Positions 24,972-31,849 of a stretch of DNA of 31,849 nt are shown here, in pieces. The translations under genes and the position numbers were made by a program. The notes under the pieces are model-generated. The model saw only the letters and a list, made by a program, of their open reading frames with translations, ran no database searches and had not been told where the DNA came from. Origin of the DNA: Caryophanales bacterium UBA3375. GTDB taxonomy: Bacteria > Bacillota_I > Bacilli_A > UBA3375. Positions within the stretch are counted from its first letter, which is position 1. Each line of letters opens with the position of its first letter. Location: assembly GCA_002359095.1 (NCBI GenBank), contig DEQD01000004.1, positions 1-31,849 on the forward strand, written 5' to 3'.

Positions 24972-26014
24972 TATTTATCTCCTTTATTTTTTCTTCTTTG
25001 ACTAATTACCATTCCTACAGCAGAACAAATAAAGATTACTGCAACAATAATATCTCCAATTTGTGCTTCTAAGTTAATATGAATAAACTTAGCACCTACA
25101 CTAAACAAGGCAATTAAGAATCCAGAAATAATAGTTCCAATTGCACTTACATTACCTAACATACAAACAACTATTCCGTTAAATCCATAGTTAAGTTGTG
25201 AACCATTAGTTGAATATTCTCCTAATTCAAGTCCATAGATTGCTCCAGCAATTCCTGCAATTGCACCAGCAATAACAAGTGTTTGAATTGTTCTTTTCTT
25301 ATCATTAATTCCAGCATATTTACTAGCACGAGGATTGTATCCTACTGCTTTTAATTCATAACCTAATTTAGTTTTTTTATAAATAAAACTAAAAAGTAAA
25401 GCAACAATAATAACTACAAATATTCCCATTGTAAATTCCGAATTAAAAATAAAGATTTTACTACTTTCTTGAATACTTGGTGTAAAGGTAGATTTTTCAG
25501 CATGATGAAACCATTTTTGAATAATAACATCAATTCCTTTTATTGCTATTAAGTTCATTAAAATAGATACTACTACTTCATTTACCTTCCACACTGCTTT
25601 AAGTACTCCTGGTACTAATCCCCATATAGCACCACCAACTACTCCAGCTAACATACTTAAGATTGGATGTAAGAAGGCAATTTGTTCTGGTACTTGTAGT
25701 GTCCCTACAAAGATCGCACATATCATCCCGACCATAAATTGTCCTTCAGCACCAATGTTAAATAATCCTACTTTATATGCAAAAGCAATAGAAAACCCAC
25801 ATAACATTAAAGGAATAGCTGTATTAACTACATCAGCTAAATTAACAAACTTCCCATTTTGACCAGGACTAAAAGTTGAAGTGATCATATCAATATAACC
25901 TGTAATTGGATTATATCCAGATAAAAATAAGATAATCCCACCAATTACTAAACCAATAAGTACTGATATTACTGGTATCTTTAAATTATTAAATATCTTA
26001 TTCATTACCTTCAC
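24971..26014 (-). CDS. nupP: ABC nucleoside transporter permease (NupP/YufP-like)
   Basis: 347 residues, about ten hydrophobic helices. The family motifs are FAYKVGLFNIGAEGQFMVGM (near 80-100) and GYNPRASKYAGINDKKR (near 228-245), equivalent to those in the partner permease. It would pair with NupQ as a heterodimeric channel energised by NupO. It overlaps nupO by 17 bp and nupQ by 1 bp. As with its partners, nucleoside specificity is a family inference. Confidence 0.85.
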   Translation of the reverse strand: MKVMNKIFNNLKIPVISVLIGLVIGGIILFLSGYNPITGYIDMITSTFSPGQNGKFVNLADVVNTAIPLMLCGFSIAFAYKVGLFNIGAEGQFMVGMICAIFVGTLQVPEQIAFLHPILSMLAGVVGGAIWGLVPGVLKAVWKVNEVVVSILMNLIAIKGIDVIIQKWFHHAEKSTFTPSIQESSKIFIFNSEFTMGIFVVIIVALLFSFIYKKTKLGYELKAVGYNPRASKYAGINDKKRTIQTLVIAGAIAGIAGAIYGLELGEYSTNGSQLNYGFNGIVVCMLGNVSAIGTIISGFLIALFSVGAKFIHINLEAQIGDIIVAVIFICSAVGMVISQRRKNKGDK

Positions 26015-27506
26015 CTCTCATTCCAGCCATCATTAAACCAATTTCATTTTCATTAGTTTCATTTTTATTAACTACACCCATTACTTCACCATCATGCATT
26101 ACAGCAATACGATCACTTAATTGCATAATTTCATCTAGTTCTAATGATACTAATAAAATTGCTTTGTTTTTTTCTAACTCTTGCATAATCATTTTATGAA
26201 TATTACTAATTGCACCTACATCAACACCACGAGTTGGTTGGACTAAAATCAATATTTCTGGATCTTGGCTAAACTCACGACCAATAATTAATTTTTGTTG
26301 GTTACCACCACTCATACCACGAACAATTGAGTCAACTCCATCATTACAACGAATATCAAAGTTATCAATTAATCTATGTCCATAATCTTTAATTGCATTG
26401 TAATCAAGTAATTGTCCTTTTGAATATGGTTGTTTATAATATTCTTTAAGTACAGCATTTAATCCTAAATCAAAATCAAGTACTAAACCATCTTCATGAC
26501 GATCTTGAGGTACATAACCAATTTTTGCATCATTAAGTTCGCGTGTTGATTTGTTTGTCATATCAACACCATTAACTATTACACTACCATTAGTTACTTT
26601 TCTAAATCCCATGATTGCTTCAACTAATTCAGTTTGACCATTACCATCAACTCCAGCAATCCCCAGGATTTCACCTGCTCTTAATTTAAGACTAACATCT
26701 TTAACTTTATTTCCTACACTAACACTTTTAAGTTCTAACTTAACACCACCTGGTGTTATGTTAGGTTTATCAATGTTAAAGTTAACAGCTTCACCTACCA
26801 TTAAATTTGCTAACTCTTCATTACTAGTAGTTTTAACATCTACTGTTTTAATACTTTCACCTTTACGGATAACAGTACAACGATCTGCTACTTCTTTAAT
26901 TTCATTTAGCTTATGAGTGATTAAAATAATCGTTTTACCTTGAGATTGTAAATTCTTCATAATTTTTAATAACTCATGGGTTTCTTGTGGAGTTAATGCT
27001 CCACTAGGCTCATCAAAGATTAAATAATTAGCATCAATAAATAACATTTTTAAAATCTCTACTTTTTGTTGTTGCCCAACTGTTAAGTTAGCAACAATAT
27101 CTGTAGCTTTTAAATCGAAGTTATATTTATCAATTACTTCTTGAACTTTTTTAATTGTTGTTTTTTCATCTAAACTAATACCTTTAGTTATTTCATTACC
27201 TAAAACTACATTTTGGGCAACACTAAAAGTATCTACCAATTGGAAATGTTGGTGTACCATTCCAATTTTATACTTACTAGCTTCATTAGGATTTTTAATA
27301 TGAACTACTTCTCCATTAATTAAAATTTCTCCACCATCTAGATTATAAACTCCAAATAGTAAATTCATTAATGTTGATTTACCTGCTCCATTTTCACCTA
27401 GTAGAGCATGGATTTCTCCCTTTTTTACACTAAAAGTAATATCTTTGTTTGCATAGAAGTTACCAAACTTCTTACATACATGTTTAAACTCAATAGCTGT
27501 ACTCAT
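25998..27506 (-). CDS. nupO: ABC nucleoside transporter ATPase with two ATP-binding cassettes (NupO/YufO-like)
   Basis: 502 residues with two ABC cassettes. The first has an intact Walker A GENGAGKST at 37-45, signature LTVGQQQKVEIL and Walker B YLIFDEPSGAL. The second has the degenerate Walker A GVDGNGQTE, signature MSGGNQQKLIIGREF and LILVQPTRGVDVGA, the usual arrangement in the RbsA/YufO group, where only one site is fully catalytic. It drives the NupPQ permeases. No substrate-binding lipoprotein (BmpA/NupN) lies in the window; the gene just upstream is pth. Confidence 0.88.
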   Translation of the reverse strand: MSTAIEFKHVCKKFGNFYANKDITFSVKKGEIHALLGENGAGKSTLMNLLFGVYNLDGGEILINGEVVHIKNPNEASKYKIGMVHQHFQLVDTFSVAQNVVLGNEITKGISLDEKTTIKKVQEVIDKYNFDLKATDIVANLTVGQQQKVEILKMLFIDANYLIFDEPSGALTPQETHELLKIMKNLQSQGKTIILITHKLNEIKEVADRCTVIRKGESIKTVDVKTTSNEELANLMVGEAVNFNIDKPNITPGGVKLELKSVSVGNKVKDVSLKLRAGEILGIAGVDGNGQTELVEAIMGFRKVTNGSVIVNGVDMTNKSTRELNDAKIGYVPQDRHEDGLVLDFDLGLNAVLKEYYKQPYSKGQLLDYNAIKDYGHRLIDNFDIRCNDGVDSIVRGMSGGNQQKLIIGREFSQDPEILILVQPTRGVDVGAISNIHKMIMQELEKNKAILLVSLELDEIMQLSDRIAVMHDGEVMGVVNKNETNENEIGLMMAGMRGEGNE

Positions 27507-27513
27507 TTATCTC

Positions 27514-28074
27514 CTAGTTATATTTGTTCATCAATTCTTGATTACTACTTCCACTAATAAAATCAAGAATCATATTATCAGTTAATTGATATAAGTTATT
27601 TAACTCTTGTAATTCATCTTGGTTAAATTTTCCTAACACAAATGAATTAGCATCTTTTTTATATTCATTTAAAATCCCGAATTTAATCCGTAAGAACTCT
27701 TGGGATTTTAAATGTTTTATAATATTTTTAATTCCATTTTGTCCCCCACTACTAGAATTAAATTTAAAAATAATTTTATTAAAGTTAATTGCCATATCAT
27801 CATGGATTACTAATAAATCTTCTTTATCTATACCATAATAATTTATTACTTTAATAACACTCTCTCCACTTAAATTCATAAATGTATGTGGTTTTAATAA
27901 TAATACTTTTTCACCATTAATATTACTTTGAGCTAATTCAGCATTAAACTTACTATCTAATTTAAAATCAATATTATAAGTCTTAGCAAAATGATCAAGT
28001 ACCATAAAACCAATATTATGGCGAGTATTATCATACTTACTTCCTGGATTTCCTAACCCAACGATTAGTTTCAT
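27514..28074 (-). CDS. pth: Peptidyl-tRNA hydrolase
   Basis: 186 residues from ATG 28074, supported by GGAGGG about 8 bp upstream; a longer in-frame start inside prs is not credible. The catalytic and binding residues are visible: N10 in LGNPG, H20 in DNTRHNIGF, the MNLSGESV loop and the catalytic Asp in IHDDMAI. The enzyme releases peptides from prematurely dropped tRNAs. It follows prs with a 1-bp gap, and the glmU-prs-pth order matches Bacillus apart from the missing ctc gene. Confidence 0.94.
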   Translation of the reverse strand: MKLIVGLGNPGSKYDNTRHNIGFMVLDHFAKTYNIDFKLDSKFNAELAQSNINGEKVLLLKPHTFMNLSGESVIKVINYYGIDKEDLLVIHDDMAINFNKIIFKFNSSSGGQNGIKNIIKHLKSQEFLRIKFGILNEYKKDANSFVLGKFNQDELQELNNLYQLTDNMILDFISGSSNQELMNKYN

Positions 28075-28075
28075 C

Positions 28076-29041
28076 CTAGTTCCCTCCAAACAGGTGAGAA
28101 ATACTTTCACCATTATATACGTTTTTAATTGCATCAGCTAAAATTTCAGCAACACTAATTACATCAATACAATCAACTTGTTTTTCACTAGGTAACTGAA
28201 TCGTATCAGTAATAGCTAATTTTTTTATTGGTGAGGCACTAATTCTTTCTATTGCCGGATCAGATAATACTCCATGAACACAGATTGCATATACTTCTTT
28301 AGCACCATTATCAATTAATGCTTGCGCTCCTGCTGTTAAAGTTCCTGCTGTATCAACAATATCATCAACAATAATACAAGTTTTATCTTTAACTTCTCCG
28401 ATGATAGCAGTAATTTCTGCCTCATTTGGTTTTGGACGATGTTTATCTAAAATTGCAATTGGTGCATTAATTAATTTACCAATATTGCGAGCACGTTTAA
28501 CTCCTCCATGATCTGGAGATACTACTAATAAATCATCACTTAAACCAATATTGTTTTCAATATATTTTTTAATAGATAACAGTGATGTTAAGTGATCTGT
28601 TGGAATATCAAAGAAACCTTGAATTTGAGATGCGTGTAAATCAAGAGCGATAATACGATCAGCTCCTGCTACTTGTAGCATATTTGCTACTAGTTTAGCT
28701 GAAATCGGTTGACGGCTTCTTGATTTACGATCTTGACGTGAATATCCATAGTATGGAATCACAACGTTAATTTCTTTAGCACTTGCTCTTTTTAGCGCAT
28801 CAATAAATACTAATAATTCCATAATATTATCATTAACTGGTTTAGATGTTGATTGAATAACAAACACTACATCATTACGCACACTATCTTCAATATCAAT
28901 TTGAATTTCCCCATCAGCAAATCTTTTAACTTCACTACGAGAAAGTTCAACCCCTAAACAATCTGCTACTTTTTGTGCTAACTCTTTATTAGAATTTAAT
29001 GCAAATAAACGTAAATTATCATTATTGTTTTGTGAATTCAT
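28076..29041 (-). CDS. prs: Ribose-phosphate pyrophosphokinase
   Basis: 321 residues, standard length. Key stretches: FADGEIQIDIEDSVR near residue 40 (flag region), YYGYSRQDRKSRSRQPISAKLVANML for ATP and ribose-5-phosphate binding, and the PRPP-binding loop CIIVDDIVDTAGTLTAGAQAL near 215-235. It makes PRPP from ribose-5-phosphate and ATP for nucleotide, His and Trp biosynthesis. The start lies 8 bp after the glmU stop. Confidence 0.96.
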   Translation of the reverse strand: MNSQNNNDNLRLFALNSNKELAQKVADCLGVELSRSEVKRFADGEIQIDIEDSVRNDVVFVIQSTSKPVNDNIMELLVFIDALKRASAKEINVVIPYYGYSRQDRKSRSRQPISAKLVANMLQVAGADRIIALDLHASQIQGFFDIPTDHLTSLLSIKKYIENNIGLSDDLLVVSPDHGGVKRARNIGKLINAPIAILDKHRPKPNEAEITAIIGEVKDKTCIIVDDIVDTAGTLTAGAQALIDNGAKEVYAICVHGVLSDPAIERISASPIKKLAITDTIQLPSEKQVDCIDVISVAEILADAIKNVYNGESISHLFGGN

Positions 29042-29049
29042 ATTATCCC

Positions 29050-30360
29050 CTATTTTCTTTTTCTATTTTTAATTACTTCTCTACTTCTAGCAATTACTAA
29101 TTTATCTTTAGGTATAGTATCTAAACTAATTGTAGATCCTGCTGCAATTAAACAATCTTTTTTAATTTCAATTGGAGCTATTAATGTTACATTACTTCCA
29201 ATAAAACAATTATCTCTAATGATTGTTTTATGTTTATTAACCCCATCATAATTTGCAGTAATTACCCCACAACCGACATTTACATTCTTACCAATTTCAG
29301 TATCTCCTAAATAAGTAAGATGTGCTGCTTTAGAGTTATCTTTAATCTTAGTATTTTTAACTTCTACAAAGTTTCCTACTTTACAATTACTTCCAATCTT
29401 ACTATTAGTATGAATATGAGCATTAGGACCTATAATATTATTATCATTAATAGTACTATCTATAATTGTATTACCTTGATTCAACTTATTATCCTTACCA
29501 ATTTTAGTATTACCATAAATAACATTATTTGGTTCAATCACTGTTCCTGGTTGAATCTTAACCTTAGGACCAATATATGTTGAAGATTGATCTACAATCT
29601 TAACACCACTTAATTGTAATTGGGTATTAATTCTTTTTTGTAAGATCTTAGTAGCTTCATCCAATGCTACTAAATCATTAACACCTTTAATCTCATTAAC
29701 ATCATCAATATTATAAGCAGATACTCTTAAATTATTTTTATTAAATAACTCTACTAAATCCGTTAAATAATATTCTTTTTGTTTATTTTTATTTTTTATT
29801 TTATCAATGTACTTAAACAATAATTTAGTATCAAAACAATAAATACCTGAATTTATTTCTTTAATTTGTTTTTCAATTGCATTTGCATCTTTTTCTTCTA
29901 CAATAGCATCAACACTATTAACATCATTTCTTACAACACGACCATATCCCGTTGGATCTTCAACATTAGCAGATAAAATCGTCATCGCGTTTTTATCTCG
30001 TTGATGTTTTTTAACTAACTTTTTAAATGTTTCTGGACGCACTAACGGTGTGTCTCCACAAACAACAATAGTTAAGCCTTTTTTATTTTTAAAAGATGGT
30101 TTACATGCTTTAATTGCATGACCTGTTCCTAATTGTTGCTTTTGTTCAACAAAATTAGTTTTAAATCCATCAATAACTTCAATTACTTCATCTTTTTTAT
30201 ACCCTACCACTAATGTGTTATTCTTAATTCCAGCTAAATTAAGAGTATTTAATACATGATTTACCATCTCATAACCTAAAATCTTTTGAATTACTTTAGG
30301 CGATTCACTCTTCATTCTAGTACCTTTACCTGCACACAAAATAATTGAATTAATCTCCAT
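29050..30360 (-). CDS. glmU: Bifunctional UDP-N-acetylglucosamine pyrophosphorylase / glucosamine-1-phosphate acetyltransferase
   Basis: 436 residues, a little shorter than the usual 450-460. The N-terminal uridylyltransferase half begins LCAGKGTRMKSESPK and carries the QQLGTGHA and GDTPLVRPET motifs. The C-terminal half from about 245 is a left-handed beta-helix of hexapeptide repeats, with the acetyltransferase site marked by HLTYLGDTEIGKNVNVGCGVITANYDG. It makes UDP-GlcNAc for peptidoglycan and glycan precursors. TAAGGAG lies upstream of the ATG. It is the first gene of the long minus-strand operon. Confidence 0.95.
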   Translation of the reverse strand: MEINSIILCAGKGTRMKSESPKVIQKILGYEMVNHVLNTLNLAGIKNNTLVVGYKKDEVIEVIDGFKTNFVEQKQQLGTGHAIKACKPSFKNKKGLTIVVCGDTPLVRPETFKKLVKKHQRDKNAMTILSANVEDPTGYGRVVRNDVNSVDAIVEEKDANAIEKQIKEINSGIYCFDTKLLFKYIDKIKNKNKQKEYYLTDLVELFNKNNLRVSAYNIDDVNEIKGVNDLVALDEATKILQKRINTQLQLSGVKIVDQSSTYIGPKVKIQPGTVIEPNNVIYGNTKIGKDNKLNQGNTIIDSTINDNNIIGPNAHIHTNSKIGSNCKVGNFVEVKNTKIKDNSKAAHLTYLGDTEIGKNVNVGCGVITANYDGVNKHKTIIRDNCFIGSNVTLIAPIEIKKDCLIAAGSTISLDTIPKDKLVIARSREVIKNRKRK

Positions 30361-30386
30361 TAAAACTCCTTATTATTCTTAATTTT

Positions 30387-30392
30387 ATTATA
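30387..30392 (-). promoter_or_regulatory. Candidate -10 box of the glmU operon promoter
   Basis: The minus strand reads TATAAT about 27 bp upstream of the glmU ATG, between the rplL terminator and glmU. The expected -35 position holds AGGTAA, which is not a good match, so the call rests mainly on the hexamer and location. Confidence 0.45.
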
Positions 30393-30442
30393 CTAATTTT
30401 TTAGCTTATTTACCTATAAAATCTTCTATAATAAGGCGATTT

Positions 30443-30473
30443 AATAAAAAAGAAGATACCAAAAGGTATCTTC
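30443..30473 (-). terminator. Rho-independent terminator of the rplJL operon
   Basis: GAAGATACC and GGTATCTTC (30452-30473) form a perfect 9-bp stem with a 4-base loop, followed on the minus strand by TTTTTT. It lies just past the rplL stop and before the glmU promoter. Confidence 0.9.
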
Positions 30474-30481
30474 ATAAGCTA

Positions 30482-30850
30482 TTATTTTAATTCTACGCTT
30501 GCACCAGCTTCTTCTAATTGAGATTTTAACTCATTAGCTTCATCAGCAGGAACACCAGCTTTAACAACTCCACCGTTATCAGCTAATTCTTTAGCTTCTT
30601 TTAATCCTAATTCAGCGTTAATTGCTCTAATTACTTTAATAACACCTAATTTAGCATCACCAGCAGATGTTAATACTACATCTTTGTTTCCACCATCAGC
30701 AGCACCATCTCCTGCATCACCAGCAGCACCAGCAACTGCAACAGGTGCAGCAGCACTAACTCCAAATTCTTCTTCGATAGCTTTAACTAAGTCGTTTAAT
30801 TCTAAAACTGACATTTTTTTAATTTCTTCAATAAATTTAGTTGTATCCAT
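30482..30850 (-). CDS. rplL: 50S ribosomal protein L7/L12
   Basis: 122 residues: N-terminal dimerisation segment (TTKFIEEIKKMSVLELNDLVKAIEEEFG), an Ala/Gly-rich flexible hinge (about 35-50) and the conserved C-terminal domain (VILTSAGDAKLGVIKVIRAI...LKEAKELADNGG and AGASVELK at the end). Several copies bind L10 to form the ribosomal stalk, which recruits translation factors. It follows rplJ after 25 bp with AAAGGAG upstream. Confidence 0.97.
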   Translation of the reverse strand: MDTTKFIEEIKKMSVLELNDLVKAIEEEFGVSAAAPVAVAGAAGDAGDGAADGGNKDVVLTSAGDAKLGVIKVIRAINAELGLKEAKELADNGGVVKAGVPADEANELKSQLEEAGASVELK

Positions 30851-30875
30851 TTTAACTCCTTTATATTTTTATTTA

Positions 30876-31481
30876 TTATTCTTCACTACTTTCTTCTGTA
30901 GTTGTTTCTTCTTTTACTTCCTCAGTAGCTTCTGTAATTTCTTCTACAGCTGCTTCAGCTGTAGGTTCTTCACTACTAGGTGCTTCCGCAGCTGGTTGTT
31001 GCTCAGCAACTTGAGATAAAGTTTGAGCAAGACCACGCATTGGAGCTTGTAATACAGAAAGTAACATAGATAATAATCCTTCTCTGCTTGGAAGTGATGC
31101 TAACTCTTTAATTTGAGATTCATCAGCAAAACTGTCTTCCATAGTTCCAGCTTTTAATTTTAACACTTCGTGTTCTTTACTAAAGTTGTATAAAACACGA
31201 GCAGCAGCTGTAACATCATCAGCACTAAAAGCAACAGCACAAGGACCTTTTAAGTAATCTTGCATTTCTTCAAAGTTAGCTTCTTTAAAAGCACGAGAAG
31301 AAATGTTATTTTTAATTACTTTTAATTCAACACCTTCAGCTCTTAATTGAGAACGTAGATCTTTAATTTCTTCTACTGTTAATCCAGCATATTCTACTAC
31401 AACTGTAGCAACTGAGTTATTAATTTTCTCAACTATTTCACTCACTTCTTGTTGTTTTCTTAAGATAGCTTCTTGACTCAT
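30876..31481 (-). CDS. rplJ: 50S ribosomal protein L10, with acidic C-terminal extension
   Basis: 201 residues. The first ~165 are a normal L10 (ILRKQQEVSEIVEKINNSVATVVVEYAGLTVEEIKDLRSQLR, then LKVIKNNISSRAF and LKGPCAVAFSADD), including the long helix that binds L12 dimers. The last ~35-40 residues are an extra Ala/Pro/Glu/Thr-rich acidic tail ending TTTEESSEE that is absent from typical L10, about 165-175 residues long. L10 anchors L7/L12 on the ribosome and also regulates its own operon via the leader RNA upstream. GAAAGGAGG precedes the ATG. Confidence 0.96.
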   Translation of the reverse strand: MSQEAILRKQQEVSEIVEKINNSVATVVVEYAGLTVEEIKDLRSQLRAEGVELKVIKNNISSRAFKEANFEEMQDYLKGPCAVAFSADDVTAAARVLYNFSKEHEVLKLKAGTMEDSFADESQIKELASLPSREGLLSMLLSVLQAPMRGLAQTLSQVAEQQPAAEAPSSEEPTAEAAVEEITEATEEVKEETTTEESSEE

Positions 31482-31506
31482 ATTAGCCTCCTTTCAATCT
31501 TTTACC

Positions 31507-31531
31507 AAAAAAAGCATGACAAAAGCCATGC
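31507..31531 (-). terminator. Attenuator terminator in the L10 leader
   Basis: In reading direction GCATGGC TTTT GTCATGC forms a 7-bp stem (one G-U pair) followed by TTTTTTT. It lies about 25 bp upstream of the rplJ ATG and so cannot be an operon terminator from another gene. Its arm overlaps TGGCTTTT, which pairs with the leader's 5' edge, so the two structures exclude each other. Confidence 0.75.
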
Positions 31532-31590
31532 AGTGTACAATAAAATAGTGTACCTCGGTAGGATTTAAACACCTACTGTCTTTGGCTTTT
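31507..31590 (-). ncRNA. L10 leader RNA (autoregulatory leader of rplJL)
   Basis: The transcribed leader carries the characteristic CCTACCGAGGT core. Hairpin 1 pairs GTAGG (31572-31576) with CCTAC (31558-31562); hairpin 2 pairs GTAC (31550-31553) with GTAC (31535-31538). AAAAGCCA at the 5' edge (31583-31590) can pair with TGGCTTTT (31521-31528). This resembles the L10(L12) leader family, in which the L10-L12 complex binds the RNA. Confidence 0.82.
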
Positions 31591-31597
31591 CATATTT

Positions 31598-31626
31598 ATT
31601 ATATCATTTATTATTGTATTTGTCAA
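31598..31626 (-). promoter_or_regulatory. Consensus promoter of the rplJL operon
   Basis: TTGACA (31621-31626) and TATAAT (31598-31603) are perfect sigma-A hexamers separated by exactly 17 bp, with TG forming an extended -10 (TGATATAAT). Transcription would begin near 31590, at the start of the L10 leader. Confidence 0.9.
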
Positions 31627-31677
31627 AAAAACAACATATAAATATAATTTATGCTGTCAAGTAAAAGCGAAAATGTC

Positions 31678-31849
31678 TTAAATAATGTCAACTGATTTTT
31701 TAGCAGAATTTGTTAAATGTTTTTGTTTCTTGACTACGTATTTTAGTTGGTCTACATAGAAACAGCTATAGGAATGTCTACGTTTCTGTTCTTCTGTTGC
31801 TGGGAATCTAGGATTTCTAGATATCCCGTCATGACTATGATCATCAATC
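31678..31849 (-). CDS. C-terminal end of an unrecognised ORF (partial, runs off the right edge)
   Basis: A minus-strand frame is open from the window edge to TAA at 31678-31680, 57 codons: DDHSHDGISRNPRFPATEE, then a basic stretch with HSYSCFYVDQLKYVVKKQ, ending SVDII. I do not recognise the family. Composition is less AT-rich than neighbouring genes, with CGT, GAC and CAG codons, which hints at a horizontally acquired or mobile gene. The sequence just beyond its stop (TGTCAAGTAAAAGCGAAAATGTC, split at 31655-31677) has paired AATGTC-like motifs and TG/CA ends as in some insertion-sequence termini. Mobile origin is an inference. Confidence 0.4.
   Translation of the reverse strand, partial: IDDHSHDGISRNPRFPATEEQKRRHSYSCFYVDQLKYVVKKQKHLTNSAKKSVDII

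Noticed and set aside
28075..28134. Longer N-terminus for Pth
   Set aside because: The extra 20 residues overlap prs, and the family starts at MKLIVGLGNPG, with GGAGGG directly upstream.
12147..30360. UGA-recoded (Mollicute code 4) reading
   Set aside because: Genes are intact with TGG for Trp, and TGA serves as a stop at 15976-15978.
29320..31019. Plus-strand open frames opposite glmU and rplJ/rplL
   Set aside because: They are low-complexity mirror frames of well-identified genes.

Overview
The window looks like a piece of a low-GC Bacillota chromosome, probably an uncultured or gut-type member of Bacilli or the Erysipelotrichales/Mollicutes-related lineages. The DNA is strongly AT-rich. 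Genes are read intact with the standard code: Trp is TGG, and TGA is used as a stop, for example at 15976-15978. An RNA polymerase delta subunit (rpoE) and the Bacillus-like orders glmU-prs-pth and DUF1934-argS-rpoE support this placement. GlmU and a VanY-type carboxypeptidase suggest a peptidoglycan wall. The species cannot be named from the sequence.

Layout. (1) 1-7501, minus: the first 2,500 codons of a giant secreted surface protein, running off the left edge. It has a signal peptide, a pectate-lyase-like adhesive region and a long array of Ig-like repeats with paired cysteines. (2) 7502-8050: a non-coding stretch with two large inverted repeats and a decayed ORF that may be a transposase remnant. 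(3) 8051-8923, minus: a membrane-anchored HtrA-type serine protease without a PDZ domain. (4) 8948-8984: a perfect palindrome carrying two divergent extended -10 promoters. (5) 8991-11363, plus: a TPP riboswitch followed by an overlapping thiXYZ-like ABC transporter operon for a thiamine precursor. (6) 11355-12101, minus: a VanY-like D,D-carboxypeptidase, tail-overlapping thiZ. (7) 12147-30360, minus: nineteen tightly packed co-directional genes ending at a clear terminator. (8) 30452-31626, minus: rplJ-rplL with a consensus promoter, an L10 leader/attenuator and a terminator. (9) 31678-31849, minus: the C-terminal end of an unrecognised ORF with less AT-rich composition.

How the genes fit together. 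The 19-gene string mixes housekeeping functions: UDP-GlcNAc and PRPP synthesis, peptidyl-tRNA recycling, nucleoside uptake, mismatch repair, an HD phosphohydrolase, arginyl-tRNA synthetase, the RNAP delta subunit, tRNA methylation, two DUF21-CBS membrane proteins, a universal stress protein, a phospholipid acyltransferase and an NfeD/SPFH membrane pair. Spacing between them is never more than 28 bp and often negative, so co-transcription and translational coupling are likely. The thiamine block is a self-contained uptake unit controlled by TPP.

I did not find a convincing wholly new system such as a defence island, CRISPR array or biosynthetic cluster. The strongest candidates for a second look are the cysteine-paired repeat adhesin with its in-register 1,704-bp duplication, the palindromic divergent promoter next to the TPP riboswitch, and the possible mobile-element remnants at 7736-8032 and at the right edge.
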